This document shows positions 9,473-17,610 of a stretch of DNA of 64,000 bases, piece after piece. The notes beneath the pieces were generated by a model. It worked only from the letters and a program-made list of their open reading frames with translations, did not search any database and was not told the DNA's origin. Each line of letters starts with the position of its first letter. The first letter of the stretch is position 1. Position numbers and translations under genes: made by a program. The stretch covers positions 124,001 through 188,000 of the forward strand of contig JAIELF010000010.1 of the NCBI GenBank assembly GCA_019753235.1, given 5' to 3'. The DNA comes from a bacterium. GTDB taxonomy: Bacteria; Planctomycetota; Planctomycetia; Kolteriales; Kolteriaceae.

Positions 9473-10711
9473 TCAAGCAAGGACGGGGACGACTTCGCCG
9501 CGGATCAGGTCTTCGATCGGTTGCCGATGGCGGATGAGGATGGCCTCCCGATGGGACACAAGAACCTCGGCAGCGTATGTCATCGAGTTATAGTTCGAGC
9601 TCATCGCAAACCCGTAGGCCCCCGCGCAGTGTAGTGTCAGGTAGTCGCCGACCTTGGCCGCGGGGAGCGAGCGAGTTTCGACATAACCTCCCTCGGCCTG
9701 CGTGAAGATGTCGCCCGATTCGCACAATGGGCCCGCGACGGCCGCGTCGCAGTTCTCGGGCATCGCGCGTCCGTCGGCGGGAGAGATCGAAATCGGATGG
9801 TACGAGCCATACATGATGGGTCGAGCCAGGTTGTTGAATCCAGCATTCAAGACGTAGTACGTTTTCGATCCTTGATGCTTAATCGCGCGAATCTCGGCCA
9901 CGAGGTAGCCGGACTCGGCCACGAGATATCGACCCGGTTCGACTTCGAGTTCGATCGGTCGCCCGAGCGTTTGCGAGATCTTCTTCTGCGTCGCAAGCCA
10001 AAGCTGCGTGTATCGAGCGACATCGAGCGGTTTGTCGTCGGGTCTGTACGGCGTGGGCAAGCCGCCCCCGGCGCTGATCACTTCAAGATGCTCTCGGGCC
10101 AAGAGTGCGGCTCGTTCCATGGAGGAACAAACCTGAGAAAGATGCTCGAAATCGGTTCCCGAGCCGATGTGCATGTGGATGCCTGCAATCTTGATGTTCG
10201 ATTCCCTCGCGAGTTCCAAGCAACGAGGGAGTTCTTCGTGCCAGATGCCGTGCTTACTTCCTTCGCCGCCGGTGTTGGTCTTCTGGCTGTGCCCGTGGCC
10301 GAAACCTGGATTGATGCGAAGAGTCACCTTTCTCCCGGGTGACACCGTGCCGAGTTGTTGGATCATGTCGCTGGAGCCGGCATTGATGCCGACCGGATTA
10401 TCGCGAACGAAATCGAGAGTCGGTCGATCGAAGATATCGGAGGTGTAGACGACATCCGAAGGGGAGTAGCCCGCCTTTTGGGCTCGGTAGACTTCGCCGA
10501 TGGTGGTGGCGTCGACGACGACGCCATGCTTTCGCATGAGCGCGAGAATGGCGATGTTCGAATTGGCCTTTTGCGCGAAGCGAATCTTGGGGAAGCCGGC
10601 AAGATCGTGTATTCGTCTTTCGATCATCGCGCGATCATAGACGTAGGTTGGTGTGCCGAACTTCTGGGCGATGGTCGCCACAGGAACGCCGGCGATTTCC
10701 TTCAATAGCAT
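9473..10711 (-). CDS. lysA: Diaminopimelate decarboxylase
   Basis: About 412 residues from ATG 10711; in-frame ATGs at 10762 and 10786 are alternatives. The homologous part begins close to 10711 (KEIAGVPVATIAQKFGTPTYVYD), so I choose that. It decarboxylates meso-diaminopimelate to lysine with PLP. Motifs: the PLP lysine in IRFAQKANSN, IAGIHMHIGSG, the glycine-rich phosphate loop VISAGGGLPTPY, EPGRYLVAESG, and the catalytic GPLCESGD followed by CAGAYGFAMSSNYNS. Length and order of motifs are normal for the family. The YeiH-type transporter follows directly on the same strand; the oxidase gene lies upstream. Confidence 0.95.
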   Translation of the reverse strand: MLLKEIAGVPVATIAQKFGTPTYVYDRAMIERRIHDLAGFPKIRFAQKANSNIAILALMRKHGVVVDATTIGEVYRAQKAGYSPSDVVYTSDIFDRPTLDFVRDNPVGINAGSSDMIQQLGTVSPGRKVTLRINPGFGHGHSQKTNTGGEGSKHGIWHEELPRCLELARESNIKIAGIHMHIGSGTDFEHLSQVCSSMERAALLAREHLEVISAGGGLPTPYRPDDKPLDVARYTQLWLATQKKISQTLGRPIELEVEPGRYLVAESGYLVAEIRAIKHQGSKTYYVLNAGFNNLARPIMYGSYHPISISPADGRAMPENCDAAVAGPLCESGDIFTQAEGGYVETRSLPAAKVGDYLTLHCAGAYGFAMSSNYNSMTYAAEVLVSHREAILIRHRQPIEDLIRGEVVPVLA

Positions 10712-10834
10712 GTTGATGGTCACTCCAGGATGAATCTCTTGCCGTGGAGCGTTTGGCCCCATGGAACACCCGCGACTCCGTTGCATCTTTTGCTACGTCT
10801 TTGCGTGGAGAGAGCCAGCCCTGACGGATTCGTA

Positions 10835-11950
10835 TCAGCGTGCCAGGCGTAAGAAGTCGATCGGGAGCGGGCTAAAGCCGTCGAGGGCAAGACCGGTGAG
10901 AATCTCTCCCAGGACCGAAGCCATTTTGAAGCCATGCCCCGAGAGGCCCGCGGCGAAGACGACCCCGGGTTCTTCGGGCAGATGGTCGACGTAAAAATGG
11001 CCATCAGGACTCATGGTGTACATGCAGGCCGAGAACTCTGTCTGTCGATCGGAGACTCCTGGCAGCCAGGACTTCAAAAAGGCGCGGGTTGACGCGGCGT
11101 CTTCGGGTCGTTCATCACGATCGAGCTGATCAGGATTCGCGACCTTTTCGCCTCCTGAGTGCTCGGCCGCTTTCAATCCCGTCGCCTGATCTGCTGGAAA
11201 CCCGTAGTATTGTTTGCCTTCCCATTCCGCCATAAACGCTGGGAAACCATTCGATTCCAGATAACGAGGATCGCGTGTGTCGAACCAGTGCAACGTCTTT
11301 CGGATGACTTGAAGTTTTGAAGCCAGCGAAGGAAGGAGTTGTCCCGCCCACGCGCCGCCGGCCAGCACAACGCGCGTTGCTCGGTAAGTGTCTTGCGCGG
11401 TGCGAATGACATACCCCTGTCCATCGCGCGACCAACTTTCGACCGGTTCGTAGGTCCTGAGCTCTGCCCCCAAAAGTTGGGCGCCATGCAATCCTGCTTC
11501 GACGCATTCTTCGACGCGAAGATAGCCTCCCGTCGGTTCGAAGAGGACGTTCGCTTCTTCTGGGACGACAAGTCCCGGGAACCGCTGGACGGCGTCATGA
11601 GGGGATAATCGTTCAATGGGGACGTCGTACTCACGGGCACTTCGCGCGACGCCTTTAAGGATTTCGGATTGAGGCAAGCCTGCGTAGATCAGACCCACCT
11701 GGTAAAGAAGCGGGGACTCGACACGATGAGAAAGATCATGCCAAAGCTCGTAAGCCCGCCGCAGAAGCGGGACATAACCAGGATGTTCGAAGTACGCGAG
11801 CCGAATAAGACGCGTTCGACCGTGAGAACTGCCGCGATCATGTGGGGGACCAAAAGGATCAAAACCGACAACATGAGCTCCCCGACGAGCAGCATGGAAC
11901 GCTACCTGGCTGCCAACACCTCCGAGTCCGATTACTGCCAAATCATACAT
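10835..11950 (-). CDS. N-methyl-L-tryptophan oxidase / monomeric sarcosine oxidase family flavoprotein
   Basis: About 371 residues from ATG 11950; a GTG at 11965 would add five residues. A dinucleotide-binding motif for FAD is at the very N-terminus (YDLAVIGLGGVGSQVAFHAARRG), followed by GSSHGRTRLIR, which contacts the cofactor in this family. The cysteine that carries covalent FAD is visible in EFSACMYTMSPDGHFYVDHLP, and FAAGLSGHGFKMASVLGE closes the FAD site. The reaction is oxidation of an N-methyl amino acid to the amino acid, formaldehyde and peroxide; the true substrate cannot be told from sequence. It lies between a GGDEF-EAL gene and lysA on one strand with short gaps. Confidence 0.87.
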   Translation of the reverse strand: MYDLAVIGLGGVGSQVAFHAARRGAHVVGFDPFGPPHDRGSSHGRTRLIRLAYFEHPGYVPLLRRAYELWHDLSHRVESPLLYQVGLIYAGLPQSEILKGVARSAREYDVPIERLSPHDAVQRFPGLVVPEEANVLFEPTGGYLRVEECVEAGLHGAQLLGAELRTYEPVESWSRDGQGYVIRTAQDTYRATRVVLAGGAWAGQLLPSLASKLQVIRKTLHWFDTRDPRYLESNGFPAFMAEWEGKQYYGFPADQATGLKAAEHSGGEKVANPDQLDRDERPEDAASTRAFLKSWLPGVSDRQTEFSACMYTMSPDGHFYVDHLPEEPGVVFAAGLSGHGFKMASVLGEILTGLALDGFSPLPIDFLRLAR

Positions 11951-11992
11951 GCCTGATTCCCGCACCCAGGTGAAAGGTTCCCCCTTTTCACT

Positions 11993-13792
11993 CTATAGCC
12001 AAGAGGTTGGTCGAGAAAGCAACTCCTCGGCAACTCGCGGGGTCAATGGCGGAGAAATGAAGTATCCCTGGGCCCGATCACAGCCGAGCTCTCGCAGTTT
12101 GAGCAGGTGTTCACGCGATTCGACACCCTCGGCCGTCACTTCCAAGCCGAGCGTATGGGCTAATGTGATGATCGTCCGAACAACCTGTTCCATCCGCTCA
12201 CTCTCGAGCATGGCTTGCACGAAGGAACGATCAATTTTGAGCGAATCCAACGGCAGTTGCGGCAACGTCGCCAGAGAAGAATACCCGGTCCCAAAGTCAT
12301 CAACGTGGATGCCGATCCCCATCTCGCGAAGATGGGAGAAGATCGACGACGCGCTCGCGAAGTCGTCGACCATCAGACTTTCAGTGATCTCCAATCGAAG
12401 CGAATCATGCTCGAGGCCCTTCGATTGCTTGGCCGATCGAATGAAAGCGACCAGATCGGGATCGCTTAATTGCCGACCCGAAAGATTGACGCTGATCGAC
12501 AGTCGCCGTCGGGCAGGGGACTCGCCTTGCCATTGGCCCATTTGTCGGCACGCTTCTCCAAGGATCCACTTGCCTAACGGAATGATCAGCCCGGTCTCTT
12601 CGGTGAGCGGGATGAATTCGGCGGGCTCGATTTCGCCTGATCGCGGGTTTTCCCAGCGAACGAGCGCCTCGAAACCACACAAAAAGCCGGTCTTGAGTTC
12701 GATGATCGGTTGGTAGCGAAGGCGGAACTCGCTTCGCTCGAGTGCCAGCCGAAGCTCGCTCGCAAGGAAGATTGATTGCCGACGACGATCGACGTTCAGC
12801 GATTGAGTCTCTTGTGCTCCGGATTGGCCTGTTGATTCGGCTTGATGGGCGGCGGCGACGGCATGATCGAGCAGCGATTCCGCCGTCATCGATTCGTTTC
12901 GCGCGGTCGCCAACCCGATCGAAACCGAGACGAATAGCGGCCTGCCCTCCACCGTGAAAGGGGAATCAAAGATCGATTGCACGTCTTTGGCCCGCTTTTG
13001 AGCCTCTTCAGGCTCTCGTTGTGCATCGATTAAGAGACAAAATTGATCATCTCGAAGTCGAGCCAACGTTTCGCCTGGCTCGATCTGCTCCCGAAGCCTT
13101 TTGGCGGCCGACTGCAGAATCTGTTGACTGGCGACCAGGCCCAAACCGTCGGCAAACTGTCTGAATCGATCGATCGAGATCACCAGAACCGAAACGGACG
13201 GCTCGGGGCTCCATGCACGTTGATCGAGTCGCTCTTGTACGAAGCTGATGAAGTAGGTTCGGTTGGGCAGTCCCGTCACCGTGTCGTGATAGGTATCGAA
13301 GAGAAGTTGGCGTTCGACTTGTCGGCTCTGCGTGATGTCGCTGACGGTGCCGATGACCCGCATCGGTTTTCCCATGATGTCGGGCAGAATTCGACCCGTG
13401 ACATGCACCTGTCGCTCGGCACCATCGCGATGGACGATCGGGTGATCGAACTCAACCTCGTGCCGTTCGCCCCGTTCGAGTTCCTCTAGACATCGGCGAA
13501 CCCGACGTCGTTCGACGGCGGGGACTCGATCCACCCAGCCCGAAAGATCATGTCCCATCTCGTCGGGTTCGATGCCAAGCAAGTCGCGCCAGCGATCGGA
13601 ATAGTCGACCTGTCCCGTCGCCAGATCCCATTCCCAAATCGCATCTTTCATCAGCGACGCGAGGAGTTCAAATCGATCCGGAGCCTTTTGTTGGCCTCGA
13701 CCGGTCAGGATGGATGTCCCACCCCGCAGAGACGTGCTGCCACGACCCGAACCGCCGACACGGGTGGCGGAGGAGTCCGTCTTCGGAGTCAT
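11993..13792 (-). CDS. PAS-GGDEF-EAL protein, probable c-di-GMP phosphodiesterase with degenerate GGDEF
   Basis: 599 residues from ATG 13792, preceded by GAGG at eight bases; a start at 13831 is possible but lacks such a site. There is no signal peptide or membrane helix, so it is probably cytoplasmic. Order: a PAS domain (AIWEWDLATGQVDYSDRW to VIGTVSDIT), a GGDEF-type domain starting at DTVTGLPNR whose active-site loop reads RLRDDQFCLL instead of GGDEF, then an EAL domain. The EAL domain keeps FEALVRW, SVNLSGRQ, LRLEITESLM, VDDFGTGYSSL, LKIDRSF and VTAEGVE, so hydrolysis of c-di-GMP is expected while synthesis is not. The PilZ gene at 18854 is a possible effector in the same window. Confidence 0.92.
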   Translation of the reverse strand: MTPKTDSSATRVGGSGRGSTSLRGGTSILTGRGQQKAPDRFELLASLMKDAIWEWDLATGQVDYSDRWRDLLGIEPDEMGHDLSGWVDRVPAVERRRVRRCLEELERGERHEVEFDHPIVHRDGAERQVHVTGRILPDIMGKPMRVIGTVSDITQSRQVERQLLFDTYHDTVTGLPNRTYFISFVQERLDQRAWSPEPSVSVLVISIDRFRQFADGLGLVASQQILQSAAKRLREQIEPGETLARLRDDQFCLLIDAQREPEEAQKRAKDVQSIFDSPFTVEGRPLFVSVSIGLATARNESMTAESLLDHAVAAAHQAESTGQSGAQETQSLNVDRRRQSIFLASELRLALERSEFRLRYQPIIELKTGFLCGFEALVRWENPRSGEIEPAEFIPLTEETGLIIPLGKWILGEACRQMGQWQGESPARRRLSISVNLSGRQLSDPDLVAFIRSAKQSKGLEHDSLRLEITESLMVDDFASASSIFSHLREMGIGIHVDDFGTGYSSLATLPQLPLDSLKIDRSFVQAMLESERMEQVVRTIITLAHTLGLEVTAEGVESREHLLKLRELGCDRAQGYFISPPLTPRVAEELLSRPTSWL

Positions 13793-14025
13793 CAAGGCCA
13801 CCTCTATTCCTTCGGCACTTGCCGGCGTCAATCCAAGACCCCGGTCTTGCTCACGGTCCGAGTGTCGGAGCGTGACGGCGCTTTTCGGGCGTGTCAGCGC
13901 GTGTCGGCGGCCGACCTCGACTCTCTTGGGGGGTATGAAGTCGAAGTGTCGCCAACGTGGGCAGGAGGATATTACCCAAGCGGGGCCTCTCGGCCGGGGT
14001 TAAAGCTTTCCCTGTCTGCCTCTTT

Positions 14026-14038
14026 TGTCATCATGACA
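14026..14038. promoter_or_regulatory. Perfect 6-1-6 palindrome, possible operator
   Basis: TGTCAT, a single C, then ATGACA. It lies in the interval between the lipoprotein gene and the GGDEF-EAL gene. The symmetry suits a dimeric regulator, but a 13-bp palindrome may arise by chance and no second copy was noticed. Confidence 0.25.
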
Positions 14039-14240
14039 TGTTGGAATCAGCACAATCGATAGGACCCACACCGAAACGGAACAGCGGCGCAACAAAACGG
14101 GCGGAGCGGAGAGCAAATGAATGGCTTGAAAGAGCGGGGAGTCGACCGAGGGTCGAGTGGGCAACGAGCAGCATCTGGGCCGCTCGTTGTGCGTTGCCGA
14201 ACAGGCTTGTGTTACGCAATGACTATTGATGATCGCGCAC

Positions 14241-14277
14241 GAAAAGCCGCCGGTGACCGAATCACCGGGGGCGTTTC
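14241..14277 (-). terminator. Rho-independent terminator after the lipoprotein gene
   Basis: Read on the minus strand, the 16-base arms pair with two mismatches around a TTCGG loop, and the distal arm ends in GGCGGCTTTTC, giving a short T-tract. It lies about 90 bases after the stop of the lipoprotein gene at 14368 and so closes that transcription unit. The UUCG-type loop adds stability. Confidence 0.7.
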
Positions 14278-14367
14278 GCAAGCGATTTCGACCCGTTTAC
14301 TGCCGTGGCGGGGGGCTTTTGTTTGGTGAAGATCAGTAGGTAGTCAACCGATCGAGAAAGGATCGAT

Positions 14368-14694
14368 TTACTTGTTGCCCGGGCCAAGGGTCTTGCTGGT
14401 TTCGCTGACGCAGCCGTCGACGAGTTTCTGGGCTTCTTCCCATTTACCCGCATCCATGTAGTCGAGGATCTTCGCCATGGCGAGTTTCTCGTCGGTGGTC
14501 ATGTTCCCCTTCTCTTGGTTGGTCTGAATCAACTCGCGGATCCGGCCATTGTCCTTGACGTTTTTCGAGACGACGTTGGCTTTGACTTTCTCCAGTAGGG
14601 GTTTCCCGGTCGATCCAAACGCGACGGGGACATCTCCCCCACATCCGACGAGCACGATCGCCATCATCACCGCGAGCAAACCACGCACCACCAT
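14368..14694 (-). CDS. Small lipoprotein, function unknown
   Basis: 108 residues. A classical lipoprotein signal is present: a hydrophobic run MVVRGLLAVMMAIVLVGC with the lipobox LVGC, so the mature chain would be acylated at Cys18. The remainder is charged and mostly helical (DEKLAMAKILDYMDAGKWEEAQKLVDGC), with a second cysteine near the C-terminus. The ribosome site AAAGGAGG is very strong. It lies 17 bases downstream of the PPC-domain gene on the same strand, so the two are probably cotranscribed, and a terminator follows. I do not recognise the family. Confidence 0.8.
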   Translation of the reverse strand: MVVRGLLAVMMAIVLVGCGGDVPVAFGSTGKPLLEKVKANVVSKNVKDNGRIRELIQTNQEKGNMTTDEKLAMAKILDYMDAGKWEEAQKLVDGCVSETSKTLGPGNK

Positions 14695-14711
14695 GACATC
14701 CTCCTTTGACT

Positions 14712-17195
14712 TTACGGCATGACCTTCAGCACGATTCGCGCATCGACGGGAATGATGTCGTCGCCAACCTTGGCTGTGCCACGCACCGTGATTCCTCCTT
14801 TGTCGCCGACCGGGACGTCGCTGGCCAGTTGAATTGGCACAATCGTCTCGGAAACGTCGGCGGGGAGCGAGATCAAGGGTGCGGTGATTCCGCCCAGCCC
14901 GGCCGGCAGTCGAAGCGACAATTCCATCGGACCCACATAACCATTTTGCCGATTAATCTTGACGGCGAGGCTGATCTGCTGATTGGGTTTGGCGGTGGGC
15001 TCGGCCGTCGCGGGGACGATCTCCGCTGGCCGAGCAACGACGACGATCTCAATCGGCGGACTAGGCAGCGCGACTTCCACGGGCTCCTTTTTCGCGTTTG
15101 GGTCGGCCGGCGATTTGGTGAACGGAATCGATGCCGTCCCTTTCATCGCCAAACTGTATCGACCGGGCGGTGTTTCAGGCTTCACGTACAGCGATATCCT
15201 CCCCGCGTTTTGTCCGGCGGGAATCTCGATGGCCGAGTTCTCGACGGTCCCAGGGACGTAGGGAACCGTGACGCCGGCGAGCTTGTCCGAGAAATCGGGC
15301 GTTCGCCGTTCAAGTTGAAGTCCCACATCCAGCATCGACCCTTGGCCGATCTTCGGGAAATCAGAATGGGCGATCAGCAAGTACGGTGCCCCGGGGCGAA
15401 CCGCGAGATGAATGCTTCGAGCCAACCGCGCCGGCCGAGGCGCGTTCCCCGACGCAGGAAAAAATATGGTCCCCGCCCGAGCAATGCGAACCACGTCCGA
15501 CTCGGCCATTTTCGCCGACCCCTTAACAGTGATCTTGCTCTCGATGTCGGCCGCATCCGCGCTGGCTTGAAAGACGAGTAAGCCCTGCGAAACCCCCGGC
15601 CCCAGAACGACGGGCGATGCCGTCACCCCGGTCGGCAACCCCTCCACTTGGATCGCAATCTCGCCAACGAAGCCTCCTCGACGAAGCGCATAGACGACGG
15701 CGTCTGTGGTTCCACCGGAACGAACCAATAGGGACGACGGACCCGAGGGATCCGTCGGCGCGACGAGAAGCTGATAGTCCGGTAACGGCGGGCCGACGCG
15801 AACAAAGTAGACGAATCGCCCGTCGCCTCGGCTTTCGGAGAATCGATCGCGCACTTGAAGCAGATAATCTCCGTCGGCGGGGATCACCAATCGAGCGAGC
15901 GGATCGTGTGAACTGGTGATGTAGGACAGGCCTCCGACACTCTCGGCATCGTCGTCGAACTCGGTAACATCTTCGGCTGTGATGACGCCCGTGGTCGGAT
16001 CGGTTGCGGTGATTCGTCGAAGCAGAATCGACAGGTCTGCTGGCGACCCCAAGCGTTCACTCACGCCCGCGACTTCCAACAGTTGATCCTTCACGGCATG
16101 AAATCGAAACAGGTCTTTATCGTTGGGGTGATCGAGTCGCCCCGCGATGCTTGCGGGAATCGCGACCAATGGGGCCTGGGGATCCGCGTCGTTGGGTTCG
16201 ACCTCTCTCACCACGGGAAAATCAGTGATGCCGATCAAAACGCCCGCGCGATCCGCGAGAGTCTCCGCCAGAGGGAGTCGGCTCGCTTCTTCCTGAGCCG
16301 AGCGCGGCCTCATGAAGGAATCAATGGCCAGCCATTCGTTCGCTGGTCCGGCGGGCGGCGTGAACTTCATCGTGACACGCTCGAGGGGCTGCCCATGAAC
16401 GAGAACATTCTCCGCCGATGTCGAGCCGGGGAGATTTCTGCCATTGAGTTCAAACTCTGCTTCGATGCCACGCGTGGCGACCGGAGGGAAAACAATATCG
16501 ATCGTCGGATCTTGGTGAACAAGCAGGCGATAGAAGTAGCCCGGCCCGCCGCCATAAACCAAATCATGCACGCGGATGCGATAACTCCCCGCGACCGGTG
16601 CTGTCAGGTCGATGCGAGGATCCTTCCCTGCGTAACCGTTGGAGAGTTCGAGGGCTTTGCCGTCGGGGGCAAAGAGGGTGATCACGCCGTCCATTGCCGA
16701 GTCAATACGCTCGGCTTGCAAGTCGATCACCACCTTCTGGCCGGCATCGAGCGCGACGGAAAAGTAATCGACATCCGCCCGCGCCGCCAGCAGACCCTCG
16801 GCCGGCATTCCGACACCGATGGCTTGGGCTTGCTCGATGAGATTGTTGGGCTCCGCTTCCATCACGCTGGCAGCACGAGAGACGATCATCGTCCGCGGAT
16901 TACTAATCCCCCAAGTGCCAACCGCTCGGATGTCAACCATGGCAAAAGGAACTTCCGCCGGGACGCTGACACGGAACTTACCCCCATCGATCGGCATCGC
17001 GGTGATTCGGTCGTCGCTGAAGACGAGTCGCGTTGTCCCCTCGAGATCACTCCCTTCGAGAGAAACGTCGGTCGTTCCTCCGCGAAGGGCCGAGACTGGT
17101 ATCACACGGTCGCAACGAGCCAGCGGCAAAGCGGCCCACGACGCCGTCGGGATCAAAGCGATGCAGCCCGCTGCCATCAATAGCGAATGTGACAT
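14712..17195 (-). CDS. Secreted protein with pre-peptidase C-terminal (PPC)-type domains
   Basis: 827 residues from ATG 17195, chosen because a good signal peptide (MSHSLLMAAGCIALIPTASWA) begins there; the upstream in-frame extension of about 113 codons looks non-coding. After an Ig/IPT-like stretch, two PPC-type units are visible, each opening with an EPN motif (MEAEPNNLIEQAQAI and VREVEPNDADPQAPL), passing through DVDYFSVALDAG or DKDLFRFHAVKDQ, and ending with a strand such as SYRIRVHDL or DYLLQVRDR. The C-terminal third is beta-rich with further sandwich-like repeats. No peptidase domain is present. PPC proteins of this type are abundant at the planctomycete surface or periplasm; the role is unknown. 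The lipoprotein gene follows after 17 bases. Confidence 0.82.
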   Translation of the reverse strand: MSHSLLMAAGCIALIPTASWAALPLARCDRVIPVSALRGGTTDVSLEGSDLEGTTRLVFSDDRITAMPIDGGKFRVSVPAEVPFAMVDIRAVGTWGISNPRTMIVSRAASVMEAEPNNLIEQAQAIGVGMPAEGLLAARADVDYFSVALDAGQKVVIDLQAERIDSAMDGVITLFAPDGKALELSNGYAGKDPRIDLTAPVAGSYRIRVHDLVYGGGPGYFYRLLVHQDPTIDIVFPPVATRGIEAEFELNGRNLPGSTSAENVLVHGQPLERVTMKFTPPAGPANEWLAIDSFMRPRSAQEEASRLPLAETLADRAGVLIGITDFPVVREVEPNDADPQAPLVAIPASIAGRLDHPNDKDLFRFHAVKDQLLEVAGVSERLGSPADLSILLRRITATDPTTGVITAEDVTEFDDDAESVGGLSYITSSHDPLARLVIPADGDYLLQVRDRFSESRGDGRFVYFVRVGPPLPDYQLLVAPTDPSGPSSLLVRSGGTTDAVVYALRRGGFVGEIAIQVEGLPTGVTASPVVLGPGVSQGLLVFQASADAADIESKITVKGSAKMAESDVVRIARAGTIFFPASGNAPRPARLARSIHLAVRPGAPYLLIAHSDFPKIGQGSMLDVGLQLERRTPDFSDKLAGVTVPYVPGTVENSAIEIPAGQNAGRISLYVKPETPPGRYSLAMKGTASIPFTKSPADPNAKKEPVEVALPSPPIEIVVVARPAEIVPATAEPTAKPNQQISLAVKINRQNGYVGPMELSLRLPAGLGGITAPLISLPADVSETIVPIQLASDVPVGDKGGITVRGTAKVGDDIIPVDARIVLKVMP

Positions 17196-17610
17196 GTTTC
17201 GTCGTTTCGTCGTTGAGTGACAAGATGTTGACATTGCTGGATGGTACACGAGAGAAGTGGTGTTGCTCATGAAGAAAGCCCGCTCTCGATCAGGGTGATA
17301 AGAAAAAGTTACGTCATCATTGACACGATCACCTAACCGCAAGTTAGATTTTAGGTGATCGCGTTGCAACTCACCCCATCTCAAAGTGTTCCTCGGGTTG
17401 CGAAGTGACGATCCCGTCTTGGCTGATCGGCCGTGCCTGTTCGAAGAGTGGGCGATCTCATTGCCATGCTCTTTTCGATAGGTTGAGGTCGATTCCTGTC
17501 GTTGGGCAATCGAGCGATCGCTTGTCATCGACACTGGTCATCGAGAGTCGGTTGCACTTCTACTCTCGGTGCTTGTGGATGAGCGGCACGTACAAGACGG
17601 AAGGTATCCC
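17196..17610. other. Divergent intergenic region with an inverted repeat
   Basis: About 415 bases between the divergently oriented PPC gene and the phosphatase gene. It must hold promoters for both. The one clear element is the inverted repeat at 17326-17361, described separately. No small gene is supported. Confidence 0.5.
17326..17361. repeat. Perfect 11-bp inverted repeat with an alternative nested pairing
   Basis: CGATCACCTAA (17326-17336) and TTAGGTGATCG (17351-17361) are exact reverse complements with a 14-base loop. Inside, CTAAC (17333-17337) can instead pair with GTTAG (17343-17347) around CGCAA. The two foldings are mutually exclusive because they share bases 17333-17336. There is no T-tract on either side, so an operator or an mRNA switch in a leader is as likely as a terminator. 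Confidence 0.6.

Larger units (their letters stand above)
13793..14367. other. Non-coding interval of about 575 bases upstream of the GGDEF-EAL gene
   Basis: No convincing gene on either strand. It contains a 13-bp perfect palindrome (TGTCATCATGACA, 14026-14038), about 235 bases upstream of the GGDEF-EAL start, and a strong hairpin at 14241-14277. The rest holds nothing I recognise. Confidence 0.5.

Noticed and set aside
16083-17183. 366-residue open frame on the plus strand
   Set aside because: It lies antisense to the PPC-domain gene, whose repeats and signal peptide are clear.
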